From contig NZ_JABCQF010000001.1 of assembly GCF_015244705.1 (NCBI RefSeq), positions 310,001 to 374,000 on the forward strand: a DNA stretch of 64,000 bases, given 5' to 3'. Position numbers and translations under genes: made by a program. Positions 34,284-44,217 of this stretch are shown piece after piece. Within the stretch, counting starts at the first letter, position 1. Each line of letters starts with the position of its first letter. The notes beneath the pieces are model-generated. The model searched no databases and had not been told where the DNA came from. It worked only from the letters and a program-made list of their open reading frames with translations. This DNA is from Gluconobacter potus. GTDB taxonomy: Bacteria; Pseudomonadota; Alphaproteobacteria; Acetobacterales; Acetobacteraceae.

Positions 34284-34733
34284 ATGCAGATACGCCTTGA
34301 TGACCAGCTTGCAACCGAAACTCTGGCGGCCCTGATCGCCGATCGCTGCGGGCCCGGAGACTGCCTCGCGCTTTCGGGGGGCTTAGGTGCTGGGAAAAGC
34401 ACGTTCGCCCGGGCCTTCCTGCGCCATCTGGCACAGGACCTGCAGATGGAAGTGCCGAGCCCCAGTTTCGCGCTCGTGCAGCCTTACGAGACGCCGAAAG
34501 GGTCGGTGCATCACTATGATCTGTGGCGTCTGGACGGCCCGGATGCGTTGTACGAGCTGGCCTGGGACGAGGCATGCGAGGGCATTATGCTGGTCGAATG
34601 GCCGGAACGGGCCGGGGACCTGCTACCCGAAGGCGCGTTGCATCTCACATTCGTCCCCGGTGACAGTGAGGATTCCCGCCTTGTGGAGCTGACGGGCTGG
34701 CCTGAAGAGCGCCTGACAGGACTGACCCCATGA
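34284..34733 (+). CDS. tsaE: tRNA threonylcarbamoyladenosine biosynthesis ATPase TsaE
   Basis: A 149-residue P-loop protein that couples ATP hydrolysis to the TsaBDE complex making t6A37 in ANN-decoding tRNAs. GGLGAGKSTFARAFL is the Walker A region, followed by SPSFALVQPYE, the HHYDLWRL histidine/aspartate block and LVEWPERAGDLLP. ATG 34284 is in phase; a TTG at 34248 is less likely. It begins the run tsaE-addB-addA. The stop overlaps the addB start (ATGA), so the genes are translationally coupled. Confidence 0.92.
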   Translation: MQIRLDDQLATETLAALIADRCGPGDCLALSGGLGAGKSTFARAFLRHLAQDLQMEVPSPSFALVQPYETPKGSVHHYDLWRLDGPDALYELAWDEACEGIMLVEWPERAGDLLPEGALHLTFVPGDSEDSRLVELTGWPEERLTGLTP

Positions 34734-37700
34734 GCGGCGTCGTCACCATTGCGGGCACGGAGCCGTTTCTGGACCGTGTGGCGCAGGAATGGCTTGAGCA
34801 GGACCCGGCAGCCGGAACGGATGGTCCCGGCCTGATCCTCGTTCCCAGCCGTCGCGCGGGCCGCGCGCTCATGGAAGCGTTCCTGCGGGTTCTGGACACG
34901 CAGGCCGCACTCCTGCCGCGCATCGTTGCGATCAATGACGTGGATGAGGATGCGCTGGCATCCATCGGGATCGATGTTGTTCTCCCGCCTGCCGTGGAGC
35001 CGCAACGCCGTCTGGCCGTGCTCTCGATGCTGATCCTTCAGACGCCGCTCGTGAGCGTCGGTGTGGACAGCACCAAGGGGATCGACCGCGCCTGGCCGCT
35101 GGCCAAGGCGCTGGCGGACCTGATGGACGAGGCCGAGCGCAGCGGCGTCGATCTGGCCGAGCGCCTGCCGGATGCGGTGGAGGAGCGCTTTTCCGATCAC
35201 TGGCAGCAGACGCTGAAATTTCTGGAAATCGTGACCGCCGTCTGGCCAAAATGGCTGGAGGAAGAAGGGCTCTCCAATCCCGTGGCGCGGCAGATCGCGC
35301 GTCTGAAAGCGCAGGCGCAGGCCTGGGCGGAAAAGCCGCCGCTGACGCCGGTCTGGGGCGTGGGGTTCGCGGATGGCTCTGCGGCAGTGTCGGATGTGCT
35401 GGCCGTGGTGGCGCGACTTCCCGCCGGGCTCGTGATTTTGCCGGGTGTGGATCTGGGTATGGCGGGCGAGATCTGGGCCGATCTGCCGCCATCGCATCCG
35501 CAGGCAGGCCTGAAGGAAATCCTGACAGATCTGGGCCTGTCCCGCGAGGAACTGACGGACTGGGATGGCGGCCGGGATCGTGGGCGCGAACTGATGCTGC
35601 GCGAGGTCCTGCTTCCGGAACACGGAATCGAGCACTGGGGGCAGGACAGCCGTCCCAGGGATATCGACGGCCTCTCCATCCTGCCCGCGCAGGACCAGCA
35701 GCAGGAGGCACAGGCCATCGCCCTGATCCTGCGCGATGTCGTTTCCGAAGCCGGGAAAACCTGCGCGCTCGTCACACCCGACCGTGCTCTGGCGCAGCGT
35801 GTGGGTACCGAGCTTCTGCGCTTCGGCATCCATGCTGATGACAGTGCGGGCGAGTCCTTGTCCCAGACTCCGGCCGCCGTCTTCCTGCGCCTGATCGCGA
35901 CCGCCGCTGAAGCCCGTCTGTCCCCGGTGGCGCTGCTCTCCGTTCTGAAGCACCCGCTCGCCGCTCTGGGCCGTACGCCGGGCGACTGCCATGCCTCTGC
36001 CCGGCGGCTGGAACGGCTGCTGCTGCGCGGGCCTGCCCCTGCGCCGGGCATCGCGGGTCTGAAAGCCGCGCTGCACGACTACACGCAGAAGAAACATGCC
36101 CCCGATCACGGCGCCAGCGCCGACGCCCCGGATGAGCCGGAAGGCCCCGCCGCTTTCATCGCACGCATCGAGCAGGCCTTTGATCCGCTCCTGTCCATCG
36201 AAGGTGCCATTCCGCTTCCGGAGCTGCTCGAACGCCTGATCCACACGGCGGAAGCTCTTGCGGCCACGGCCGAAGAGCTGGATTCACCGGAAGACGAACC
36301 GCGCCATCCGGGCGCGCGTCTGTGGCTGGGCGAGGACGGTGAGGCCCTGTCGCGGCATCTGGCAGCGCTGATCGTCAATACCGGCATTCTTCCGCCACAG
36401 CGCCTGACGCATCTGGACTCGTTCCTCAACACGTCCATGGCCGGGCAGATGCTCACCGGTCTGCGCGCGCATCGTGGCGGTGTGGAACTGGCGCATCCGC
36501 GTGTCTCGATCCTTGGCGTGCTGGAAGCGCGGCTTCTGGCGTTCGATGTCGTGGTGCTGGGCGGACTGAACGAAGGCGTCTGGCCACCCGCGACCGATCC
36601 GGGCCCCTGGCTGAGCCGCCCGATGCGCGTGCGGGTGGGGCTGCCCTCTCCGGAGCGGCAGACGGGTGTGAGCGCGCATGATTTCGTCTCGACCATTCTG
36701 GCGTCAAAGGAAGCCGTATTCGCCAGTTCGGCCCGGCGTGAGGGCGCGCCCGGCGTTCCGGCGCGCTGGATGGTGCGGATGGAGGCGTTTCTTGGCGGCC
36801 GCTCCCAGAGCCTGCCGCTGCATCCGGCGCTGGACTGGCAGCGCTGTCTGGATCAGCCGCTCGCAGGCGCCGAAGCTGTTGCGCCGCCCGAACCGCGGCC
36901 GCCCGTTGCCCTGCGTCCACGCGGCCTCAGCATCACCGAAATCGAAACCTGGATGCACGATCCGTATGCGATCTATGCCAAGCATGTCCTGAAGATCCGG
37001 GCGCTCAAGCCGCTGGAGGAAGGCGCGGAACATGCCGATTTCGGCATGATCGTGCATGATGCGATGGAACGCGTCCTTCACGACTTCCCCGAGCGCTGGC
37101 CCGCCAATGCCAGCGCCATCCTGCGTCGCGTTTTTGCCGAGGAACTGGCCAAGGCCAATATGCGCCCGGCCCTTGTGAACTGGTGGGGGCCGCGTCTGGC
37201 CCGGATCGCGGACTGGGTGGCGGAAAAGGAAGCGGCCTACCGTCTGGAGATGGAGGAAAGCGGCCCGGCACAGGGGCGGTTCGTGGAGGTCACGGCCTCT
37301 TTCAGTCTCAAAGCGGCTTTCGCACCGTTCGAACTGCGTGGCCGGGCGGACCGGATTGATATCGGAGCAGACGGTCTGGCGACGGTCTTTGATTACAAGA
37401 CCGGGCAGCCGCCCAGCGGAAAGAATGTGGCGGAAGGCTGGTCCGTCCAGCTCGTGCTCGAAGGCGCTCTGCTGGCAAAAGGGGCGTTCAAAGATGTTCC
37501 GGCCGTGGAGACGAAGAAGCTGCTCTACTGGCACCTGACCGGCGGGGACGATCCGGGCAAGGAAAGCGAAGTGCCGGGCTCACGCTCCGGCACAGATGCG
37601 CCCACCCTGATCGGTGAGGCCATGGAAAAACTCCGGACCCTCGTGGACGAATACGACAACCCCGACCAGCCCTACCGCTCTCAGCCCTGGGCCGGGCATC

Positions 37701-37780
37701 TCCCGCGCTACACCGATTACGCCCAGCTTGCCCGCGTGGATGAATGGCGCGCGGCCTATGCGGAAGGAGAGGGCGAATGA
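34730..37780 (+). CDS. addB: Double-strand break repair helicase-nuclease subunit AddB
   Basis: A 1016-residue AddB of the alphaproteobacterial type. Its N-terminal helicase-like half starts SGVVTIAGTEPFLDRVAQ, with the degraded Walker A region LILVPSRRAGRAL. The middle holds inactivated helicase motifs. The C-terminal third contains a RecB-like PDDEXK nuclease with the catalytic Asp and Lys in VFDYKTGQP near residue 886. It acts with AddA in cytoplasmic end resection at double-strand breaks and in degrading foreign DNA. Its ATGA start overlaps tsaE and its stop overlaps addA, so the three are tightly coupled. Confidence 0.93.
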   Translation: MSGVVTIAGTEPFLDRVAQEWLEQDPAAGTDGPGLILVPSRRAGRALMEAFLRVLDTQAALLPRIVAINDVDEDALASIGIDVVLPPAVEPQRRLAVLSMLILQTPLVSVGVDSTKGIDRAWPLAKALADLMDEAERSGVDLAERLPDAVEERFSDHWQQTLKFLEIVTAVWPKWLEEEGLSNPVARQIARLKAQAQAWAEKPPLTPVWGVGFADGSAAVSDVLAVVARLPAGLVILPGVDLGMAGEIWADLPPSHPQAGLKEILTDLGLSREELTDWDGGRDRGRELMLREVLLPEHGIEHWGQDSRPRDIDGLSILPAQDQQQEAQAIALILRDVVSEAGKTCALVTPDRALAQRVGTELLRFGIHADDSAGESLSQTPAAVFLRLIATAAEARLSPVALLSVLKHPLAALGRTPGDCHASARRLERLLLRGPAPAPGIAGLKAALHDYTQKKHAPDHGASADAPDEPEGPAAFIARIEQAFDPLLSIEGAIPLPELLERLIHTAEALAATAEELDSPEDEPRHPGARLWLGEDGEALSRHLAALIVNTGILPPQRLTHLDSFLNTSMAGQMLTGLRAHRGGVELAHPRVSILGVLEARLLAFDVVVLGGLNEGVWPPATDPGPWLSRPMRVRVGLPSPERQTGVSAHDFVSTILASKEAVFASSARREGAPGVPARWMVRMEAFLGGRSQSLPLHPALDWQRCLDQPLAGAEAVAPPEPRPPVALRPRGLSITEIETWMHDPYAIYAKHVLKIRALKPLEEGAEHADFGMIVHDAMERVLHDFPERWPANASAILRRVFAEELAKANMRPALVNWWGPRLARIADWVAEKEAAYRLEMEESGPAQGRFVEVTASFSLKAAFAPFELRGRADRIDIGADGLATVFDYKTGQPPSGKNVAEGWSVQLVLEGALLAKGAFKDVPAVETKKLLYWHLTGGDDPGKESEVPGSRSGTDAPTLIGEAMEKLRTLVDEYDNPDQPYRSQPWAGHLPRYTDYAQLARVDEWRAAYAEGEGE

Positions 37781-40700
37781 ACGACATGCCGCCTGTGACC
37801 CGCCCCGTTACCCGCGACGAAGTTATCGCCGCCGCCGATCGCACGCAGCGTCAGGCCTCCGATCCGCGCGCTTCGGTGTTTGTCTCGGCCTCGGCGGGTT
37901 CGGGCAAGACCAAGCTGCTGATCGACCGCCTGCTGCGCCTCATGCTGCCGCTCTATGTGCAGACCGATGATGGGAACACCATTCTGGCCGATGGCGCGCA
38001 TCCTTCGCGCATCCTGTGCCTGACCTATACCAAGGCCGCTGCTGCCGAGATGGCCAACCGGCTTCAGCAGAAACTGGGAAGCTGGGTCTCGCTGCCGGAT
38101 GCGAAGCTGGGTGCGGAGCTTGAAAGCCTCGACGTTCCCAACACGGACGAAACCCGCCGCCGCGCCCGTGCCCTGTTCCTGTGTGTGCTCGATCTGCCGG
38201 GCGGCCTGCGGATCGAGACGATCCACGCCTTCTGCCAGTCCCTGCTGCGGCGTTTCCCGCTGGAAGCCTCAGTCGATCCGCATTTCACGCTGATGGAAGA
38301 CACCGACACCACATTGGCCCTGCGCGAGGCGATGGAAGACGGTCTGGCCCGTTCGCCTGAGCTTGCAGCCGATGTCGCGGGGACGGTGGGGCTGGACCGC
38401 TTTTTCCAGCGCATCCGCACGCTCAACATGGAGGAGAGCCGCGCCCGGCCATTGCTGGAGCGCTGGGCCACTTTGCCGGACAGTGTGGTCAGTGCGTATC
38501 GCAAGGCCCTGAAAGCCGGGCAGCAAAGTCTTGAAGACCTTGAAAGCCTCGCCTGCCAGCCGTCGAAGGAAGATGATCTGCGGGCTGGACTGCGGGATGT
38601 GCTTGGTTCTGTAACCGCATCTGGGCGTGTTTTCGTCGAGCAGATGCTGGCCTGGCTCGGGACGGAACCGGATGAACGTGTGCCCGCAGTCTGGGCAAAA
38701 TGTCTGCTGACGGACAAGGGGACCGTGCGGCAGATGAACCGGATCGTCGCCAAAAAAGCGCAGGAAGCCGTTCCGGGCATTGTGCCTTTGCTGGAAGACG
38801 AGGCGCAGCGTCTTCTCGATCTTCAGGCCAACCTTAAAAGCGCGCGCCTTGTCCTGCTAAACCGCGCCCTTCTGGGTCTCGCCGCGCCGATGCTGACGGC
38901 GTTTCAGGACGGTAAGTCGGCTCGCGGTCTGGTCGATTACAACGACCTCATTCAGGAAACCCGCAATCTTCTGCGCGATCCGGGTGCGGCCTGGGTGCTC
39001 TACAAGCTCGATGGTGGCATTGATCATCTGCTGCTTGATGAGGTGCAGGATAATTCCGGTCTGCAATGGGAAATCGCCGGCGCGCTCACATCCGAGTTCT
39101 TCGCCGGAGAGGGCGCGTGGGACATGGGGCCGCGTCCGCGCACCATCTTCGCGGTCGGCGATTACAAGCAGTCGATCTACGGCTTCCAGGGTGCTCAGCC
39201 GGAAGAGTTTCACCGCTGGCGTCACGAATTTGCCAGCCGGGTGCGCAATGCCGGTCTGCTGTGGCGCGATCCGGAACTGAACGTTTCCTTCCGCTCGGTC
39301 CCGCCCGTTTTGTCGTTCGTGGACGCGGTGTTCTCCCAGCCTCTCGCGGCGCATGGCCTGCTTCAGGATGACGAGAAGACGCTCCGCCCGCATGTTTCGG
39401 CCCGTCCGGGGCAGGGCGGACGTGTGGAACTCTGGCCGCTCGTCCCCGTGGTGCAGGGCGAGGATGACGATGAAGGTCTCACGCCTTGGCGTGCGCCCTC
39501 CGCCAATACGGGACAGCGCAGCGCCCCCCAGCGTCTGGCCGAAGCGCTCGCGGAATGGATCGACCAGCAGATCGGTCGTCCGCCTCAGCCCGGACAGGCG
39601 CCTCTGACGGCAGGGGACGTGCTGATCCTCGTGCCCCGGCGCTCGCCGTTCCTGCGTTCGCTGATCCGGGCTCTCAAATCGCGTAATGTGCCGGTCGCAA
39701 CGCTGGTCCGGGTCGGGCTGACACAGCAGGTCGCGGTCCGTGATCTCATGACACTCTGCGCGGCCCTGCTCCTGCCGCAGGATGATCTGACGCTGGCTTC
39801 GGTCCTGACATCCCCGCTGGGAGGGCTGACGGACGACTCGCTGATGGCGCTCGCCACCCGCAATGGCACGACCCATGCCCTCGGACCGAAAGGTCAGCCG
39901 CTCTGGACGGTTCTGCGCGAACGGCACCGGGAGCGCGAGGACTGGCGTGCCGCTTGGGAGATGCTGTCCACACTCTATGCGCGTGTCGATTATGCGTCTC
40001 CGTACCGTCTGCTTGCCGAGACGCTGGGCCAGCATGGCGGCCGGACGCGACTGCTGCGGCGTCTGGGGCCGGAAGCGGCTGAACCGGTGGATGAACTGCT
40101 GACGGCGGCACTGCGCTATGAAGGGCTGCACCCGCCGTCGCTTCAGGGCTTCCTGCACTGGCTCGAAGCCAGCGAGATCACCAGCAAGCGCGAGGCTGAA
40201 AGTGAACTCGGTGCCGTCCGCGTCATGACCGTGCACGGTTCCAAGGGGCTTCAGGCGCGTCTGGTCGTGATGCCGGACACGACGTCCAAGCCGCCGCCGG
40301 GTAGCGATTTCCTGTGGGAAGAGGCGGGCGCGCTCGAACTTCCGCTCTGGGTTCCGAAAAAGGACATGGGGACCGACGTCACGACCGCCTTGTCCGAACG
40401 GGACGCCGAAAAAGCCCGCGCCGAAAACAACCGCCTGCTTTATGTCGCCCTGACCCGCGCCAGTGACTGGCTGGTGATCTGTGGGGCCGGGGCCAAGCGC
40501 GAGCCTGCGGATACAAGCTGGTATCAGCAGTGCGAGGCCGGATTCCGGCAACTGGCCAATGCGCGTTCCGAACCGATGGATCTTGGCTGGGAAGGCGAAC
40601 GGCTCGTGCTGGAAGAAGCGCGCACACTTGCCCCCGTTGTTTTCCAGCCCGGATCTGCCGAACCGCCCTGCGCGACGTTGCCGGACTGGATGGGCCGCGC

Positions 40701-41352
40701 GCCGGACTGGACGCCCGTCATCACGCCGCATGAGGACGCCATGACGCGCCCGCTCGCGCCCAGCCGTCCGGATGGGGCGGAGTTCGGCGAACTTCCGGCC
40801 GCGCGTTCACCACTGGAGCTTCTGGCCGGTCGTCCAACGCCGGTCCGTGAACAGGCCATGCGGCGCGGCACGATGATCCATCGTCTGCTCCAGCTTCTGC
40901 CCGAAACGCCGGCCGCCGAGCGTGAGGCCGTGGCCCGGCGCTGGCTGTCCCGCCGGGCTCTGGGCCTGACGGAAGCGGAAATCGATCGTCTGGCCCAGCA
41001 GGTTCTGGGCGTGCTGTCCCATCCTGATCTTGCGCCGCTTTTTGCGCCCGGAAGCCGCGCGGAGCAGCCGATTTCCGGTGTCAGCGCGGGTCGCGTGGTG
41101 CTCGGGCAGGTGGATCGTCTGCGGATCGGGGACGGGCAGATCTGGGTCTGTGACTACAAGACGAATCGCAATCCCCCTCTGCGGGCCGGGCGCACCCCCG
41201 TCGCCTATCTGCGGCAGATGGCGGCCTATCGCGCGGTGCTGGCGCAACTTCATCCGGGCTACGACATTCACTGTTCTCTGGTCTGGACGGAAGGACCCGC
41301 CGTTGTCACACTTCCGTCTTCGCTGCTGGATCAAGCTCTTCCCGGAGTTTGA
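37777..41352 (+). CDS. addA: Double-strand break repair helicase-nuclease subunit AddA
   Basis: A 1191-residue UvrD/Rep-type helicase fused to a nuclease. Walker A VFVSASAGSGKTKLL lies near residue 40. LCLTYTKAAAAEMANRL (motif Ia), LLLDEVQDNSGLQWEI (Walker B), FAVGDYKQSIYGFQGA (motif III), RVMTVHGSKGLQARLV (motif V) and RLLYVALTRASDWL (motif VI) follow, and WVCDYKTNRNPP near residue 1125 gives the RecB-family nuclease core. ATG 37777 overlaps the addB stop. Together the pair substitutes for RecBCD. The stop codon forms part of an FNR-type palindrome upstream of trxA. Confidence 0.95.
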   Translation: MNDMPPVTRPVTRDEVIAAADRTQRQASDPRASVFVSASAGSGKTKLLIDRLLRLMLPLYVQTDDGNTILADGAHPSRILCLTYTKAAAAEMANRLQQKLGSWVSLPDAKLGAELESLDVPNTDETRRRARALFLCVLDLPGGLRIETIHAFCQSLLRRFPLEASVDPHFTLMEDTDTTLALREAMEDGLARSPELAADVAGTVGLDRFFQRIRTLNMEESRARPLLERWATLPDSVVSAYRKALKAGQQSLEDLESLACQPSKEDDLRAGLRDVLGSVTASGRVFVEQMLAWLGTEPDERVPAVWAKCLLTDKGTVRQMNRIVAKKAQEAVPGIVPLLEDEAQRLLDLQANLKSARLVLLNRALLGLAAPMLTAFQDGKSARGLVDYNDLIQETRNLLRDPGAAWVLYKLDGGIDHLLLDEVQDNSGLQWEIAGALTSEFFAGEGAWDMGPRPRTIFAVGDYKQSIYGFQGAQPEEFHRWRHEFASRVRNAGLLWRDPELNVSFRSVPPVLSFVDAVFSQPLAAHGLLQDDEKTLRPHVSARPGQGGRVELWPLVPVVQGEDDDEGLTPWRAPSANTGQRSAPQRLAEALAEWIDQQIGRPPQPGQAPLTAGDVLILVPRRSPFLRSLIRALKSRNVPVATLVRVGLTQQVAVRDLMTLCAALLLPQDDLTLASVLTSPLGGLTDDSLMALATRNGTTHALGPKGQPLWTVLRERHREREDWRAAWEMLSTLYARVDYASPYRLLAETLGQHGGRTRLLRRLGPEAAEPVDELLTAALRYEGLHPPSLQGFLHWLEASEITSKREAESELGAVRVMTVHGSKGLQARLVVMPDTTSKPPPGSDFLWEEAGALELPLWVPKKDMGTDVTTALSERDAEKARAENNRLLYVALTRASDWLVICGAGAKREPADTSWYQQCEAGFRQLANARSEPMDLGWEGERLVLEEARTLAPVVFQPGSAEPPCATLPDWMGRAPDWTPVITPHEDAMTRPLAPSRPDGAEFGELPAARSPLELLAGRPTPVREQAMRRGTMIHRLLQLLPETPAAEREAVARRWLSRRALGLTEAEIDRLAQQVLGVLSHPDLAPLFAPGSRAEQPISGVSAGRVVLGQVDRLRIGDGQIWVCDYKTNRNPPLRAGRTPVAYLRQMAAYRAVLAQLHPGYDIHCSLVWTEGPAVVTLPSSLLDQALPGV

Positions 41353-41362
41353 TGCAGATCAA
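41349..41362. promoter_or_regulatory. FNR-type box TTGAT-gcag-ATCAA upstream of trxA
   Basis: A perfect TTGAT-N4-ATCAA palindrome, identical to the FNR/ANR/FixK consensus, centred about 81 bp before the trxA start codon and overlapping the addA stop. Gluconobacter has an FNR-type regulator (GoxR). Function here is inference. Confidence 0.5.
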
Positions 41363-41364
41363 AA

Positions 41365-41383
41365 GCCCCTTGCAGTGAGGGGC
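41365..41383 (+). other. 6-bp hairpin between addA and trxA, no T-tract
   Basis: GCCCCT-tgcagtg-AGGGGC forms a perfect stem just after the FNR-type box. It lacks a T-run, so it is not a standard intrinsic terminator. It might stabilise or attenuate the addA transcript end. Confidence 0.3.
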
Positions 41384-41436
41384 AGGGCAGCCGATATCCG
41401 TTCTCAGAAACATCATTCGCCACAAGGAACACCCTC

Positions 41437-41763
<327 letters not shown>

Positions 41764-41837
41764 TCGACCCGGAACGGGAGAGGGAAGGACGTTCAGAGGG
41801 CGTGGTCACGATCCGGCGCTTTGTGTAGGATCGTTTC

Positions 41838-43028
41838 ATGCGCTCGAAAGCTCCGACCTTCCCGACCCCCGTTCTCCTGACCTCCAGTGAAGAGCTGGCC
41901 CGTATCTGCGAGAAACTGCAGAACGAGCCTTTCGTGACCATTGACACGGAATTCGTCCGGGAACGGACCTACTGGCCCGAGCTCTGCCTCGTGCAGCTCG
42001 CCGGAACCGAAGATGTCGTCCTGATCGACACTCTGGCGCCCGGTATTGATCTCGCCCCCCTCGGCGCCCTTCTGGCCAAACCGGACTGCACCAAGGTCTT
42101 CCATGCCGCCCGGCAGGATCTTGAGATCTTTCTCCATATTTTCGATCGCCTTCCGGTCTCGGTTTTTGACACGCAGGTCGCCGCCATGGTGGCGGGCTTC
42201 GGCGATCAGGTCGGATATGACAGTCTGGTCGGCGCAATCACCGGCCGCAGCATCGACAAGGCGCATCGCTTCAGTGACTGGTCGGCCCGTCCGCTCAGCG
42301 CGGCGCAACTGGCCTATGCCGCCGCTGACGTCACCCATCTGCGAACCGTCTATGCGGCTCTGCGCAAGCAGCTTGCCGAGCAGGACCGTCTGCACTGGGC
42401 CGACTCCGAACAGGCAATCCTGACGGAAGAAAAAACGTTTCGTCCCGATCCCCGTCGCCTGTGGGAAAAGCTCAAAGCCCGCACCAGCAACCGCCGGATG
42501 CTCGGCATCCTGCGTGAAGTCACGGCATGGCGCGAGCAGGAAGCCCAGAACGCCGATATCCCCCGCCAGCGCGTCATCCGTGATGAAAGCCTGCTGGAAA
42601 TCGCGGCCGTTCATCCCGATACGGTCGAGGCTCTCTCCCGCATCCGGGGCGTGACCCGAGGTTTTGCCGAAGGAAAGATGGGCAAAGGCCTGCTCGAAGC
42701 GATCCGTATCGCCCAGGAGCTTCCGGAATCCGAACTCCCCAAGGCTCCTTCAAAATCCGATCGCCCACGGCCGTCCACAGCCCTCGTGGCGCTTCTACGG
42801 GTCCTGCTGGCCGCCAAGTGCGAGCAGCACAAGGTGGCGCCCCGTCTGGTGGCCTCTTCGGACGATCTGGACCTGATTGCTCTTGGCGAAACCGATGTCG
42901 GCGCACTGAAGGGCTGGCGTCGCGAACTTTTCGGTCTGGATGCCCAGGCGCTGGTCCGTGGCGAAATCGCTCTGGCCGTCGTGAACGGCCTTGTGGAGCT
43001 TCAGCGCGTCGCCGAACCGGTCGCATAA
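41838..43028 (+). CDS. rnd: Ribonuclease D
   Basis: A 396-residue 3'-5' exoribonuclease for tRNA and small RNA maturation. The DEDDy nuclease core begins FVTIDTEFVRERTYWPEL (first Asp/Glu pair), continues through KVFHAARQDLEIF and ends near LAYAAADVTHLRTVY. The HRDC domain follows with RVIRDESLLEIAAVHPDT. ATG 41838 comes after a short spacer with no strong ribosome-binding site visible. It is in the usual alphaproteobacterial order before gcrA. Confidence 0.93.
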   Translation: MRSKAPTFPTPVLLTSSEELARICEKLQNEPFVTIDTEFVRERTYWPELCLVQLAGTEDVVLIDTLAPGIDLAPLGALLAKPDCTKVFHAARQDLEIFLHIFDRLPVSVFDTQVAAMVAGFGDQVGYDSLVGAITGRSIDKAHRFSDWSARPLSAAQLAYAAADVTHLRTVYAALRKQLAEQDRLHWADSEQAILTEEKTFRPDPRRLWEKLKARTSNRRMLGILREVTAWREQEAQNADIPRQRVIRDESLLEIAAVHPDTVEALSRIRGVTRGFAEGKMGKGLLEAIRIAQELPESELPKAPSKSDRPRPSTALVALLRVLLAAKCEQHKVAPRLVASSDDLDLIALGETDVGALKGWRRELFGLDAQALVRGEIALAVVNGLVELQRVAEPVA

Positions 43029-43163
43029 GAACCGCCTTCGACGTGGCGGGGAGTTTCTGGTAAGAAACGTCCCGAAGATGTTCCGGGTCCGGTGGGCCGG
43101 GATTGAAAATCAACAGGATATCGGGCCGGCTCAGGCACCGAAGCGGGACAGGGAAACGAACAT

Positions 43164-43856
43164 ATGGAGTGGACGGACGAGACGATCGCCAGACTTCGCG
43201 ATCTGTGGAGTCAGGGACTTTCGACCGCCGAAATCGGCCGCCAGCTCTCCATCACCAAAAATGCCGTCGTCGGCAAGGCGCACCGTCTGGGCCTGCCGCC
43301 CCGCCCGTCTCCCATCCGCAACCGCAAGGTCAAGGACGGTGAAACGGGTACGACGGAAGCCACCCCCCGTCGTAAAAGCCCCTCTCGCGCCAAGGCTGCC
43401 GAACCTGCGGCAGCGGACCTGTTTACGGATAAGGAGGCAGCTTCCGCCAAGATGTCTGTGGGTGTTGCGGAAAAGGTGGCAGAAAAGCCTGCTGCTCCGC
43501 TCCATAAAGCACCGTCTATCGCCCCTGAAGCCGCGAAACCGACGCCCCAGCCGGCCGCTGTCTCACGTCCCCACTCGGCGGCCGCCAAGGAGGCCGTCAC
43601 AGCCCGTCGGGAGCCTGCTGTAGCCCCCAAGCCGGAACCTCGCGTCGCTCCCGCGCCGCGTCCGGCCATGCCGCCCCGCTTTTCGACCGCTGGCATCGAC
43701 CGCCCGACCCGCCGTGGCCCGTCCTGCTGTTGGCCCATCGGCGATCCTGGTACACCGGGTTTTCATTTCTGCGGCGCGACACCGCTTCCCGGAAAGCCTT
43801 ACTGCGCTGAGCATGCGGCTATTGCGTATGTAAAGATCCGCGACCGTCGCGATTAA
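43164..43856 (+). CDS. gcrA: Cell-cycle regulator GcrA
   Basis: A 230-residue transcription factor which, in Caulobacter, binds RNA polymerase sigma-70 and CcrM-methylated GANTC promoters. The N-terminal helix-turn-helix WTDETIARLRDLWSQGLS, TAEIGRQLSITKNAVVGKAH is diagnostic. The middle is Ala/Pro/Lys-rich and low-complexity (longer than in Caulobacter). The C-terminal sigma-interacting domain has CCWPIGDPGTPGFHFCG and PYCAEHAAIAY. ATG 43164 follows GGGACAGGGAAACGAACAT. A terminator lies 20 bp downstream. Confidence 0.93.
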   Translation: MEWTDETIARLRDLWSQGLSTAEIGRQLSITKNAVVGKAHRLGLPPRPSPIRNRKVKDGETGTTEATPRRKSPSRAKAAEPAAADLFTDKEAASAKMSVGVAEKVAEKPAAPLHKAPSIAPEAAKPTPQPAAVSRPHSAAAKEAVTARREPAVAPKPEPRVAPAPRPAMPPRFSTAGIDRPTRRGPSCCWPIGDPGTPGFHFCGATPLPGKPYCAEHAAIAYVKIRDRRD

Positions 43857-43876
43857 AAGGCGCACTAGCCGGAAAA

Positions 43877-43908
43877 GGCCGTCCTCTCCCTCGGAGAGGC
43901 GGCTTTTT
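43877..43908 (+). terminator. Intrinsic terminator of gcrA
   Basis: Stem GCCG-t-CCTCTCC / GGAGAGG-CGGC with a single bulged T and loop CTC, followed by six T residues, 21 bp after the gcrA stop. Confidence 0.85.
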
Positions 43909-44090
43909 TAATGCCTGTACTTCTGCACGGGCATCATTCATCGGATTGTGGGAAGTTTTGCAGAAGGCTGTAGTCAAGATGATCCACATCCCGCTTGCGG
44001 AAGTGATCCATGACAGCCATGTGCTACGGTCTGCGATAATAGGGGATCTGAGACTGCCCGAACTGCCAAGTCTCTGAAAAGAAGGAAAAA

Positions 44091-44165
<75 letters not shown>

Positions 44166-44217
44166 ATACCGTTGCCTTGGCGCGCTTCGTAACGGGTCAG
44201 CGCGCCAAGCGCAAGCC

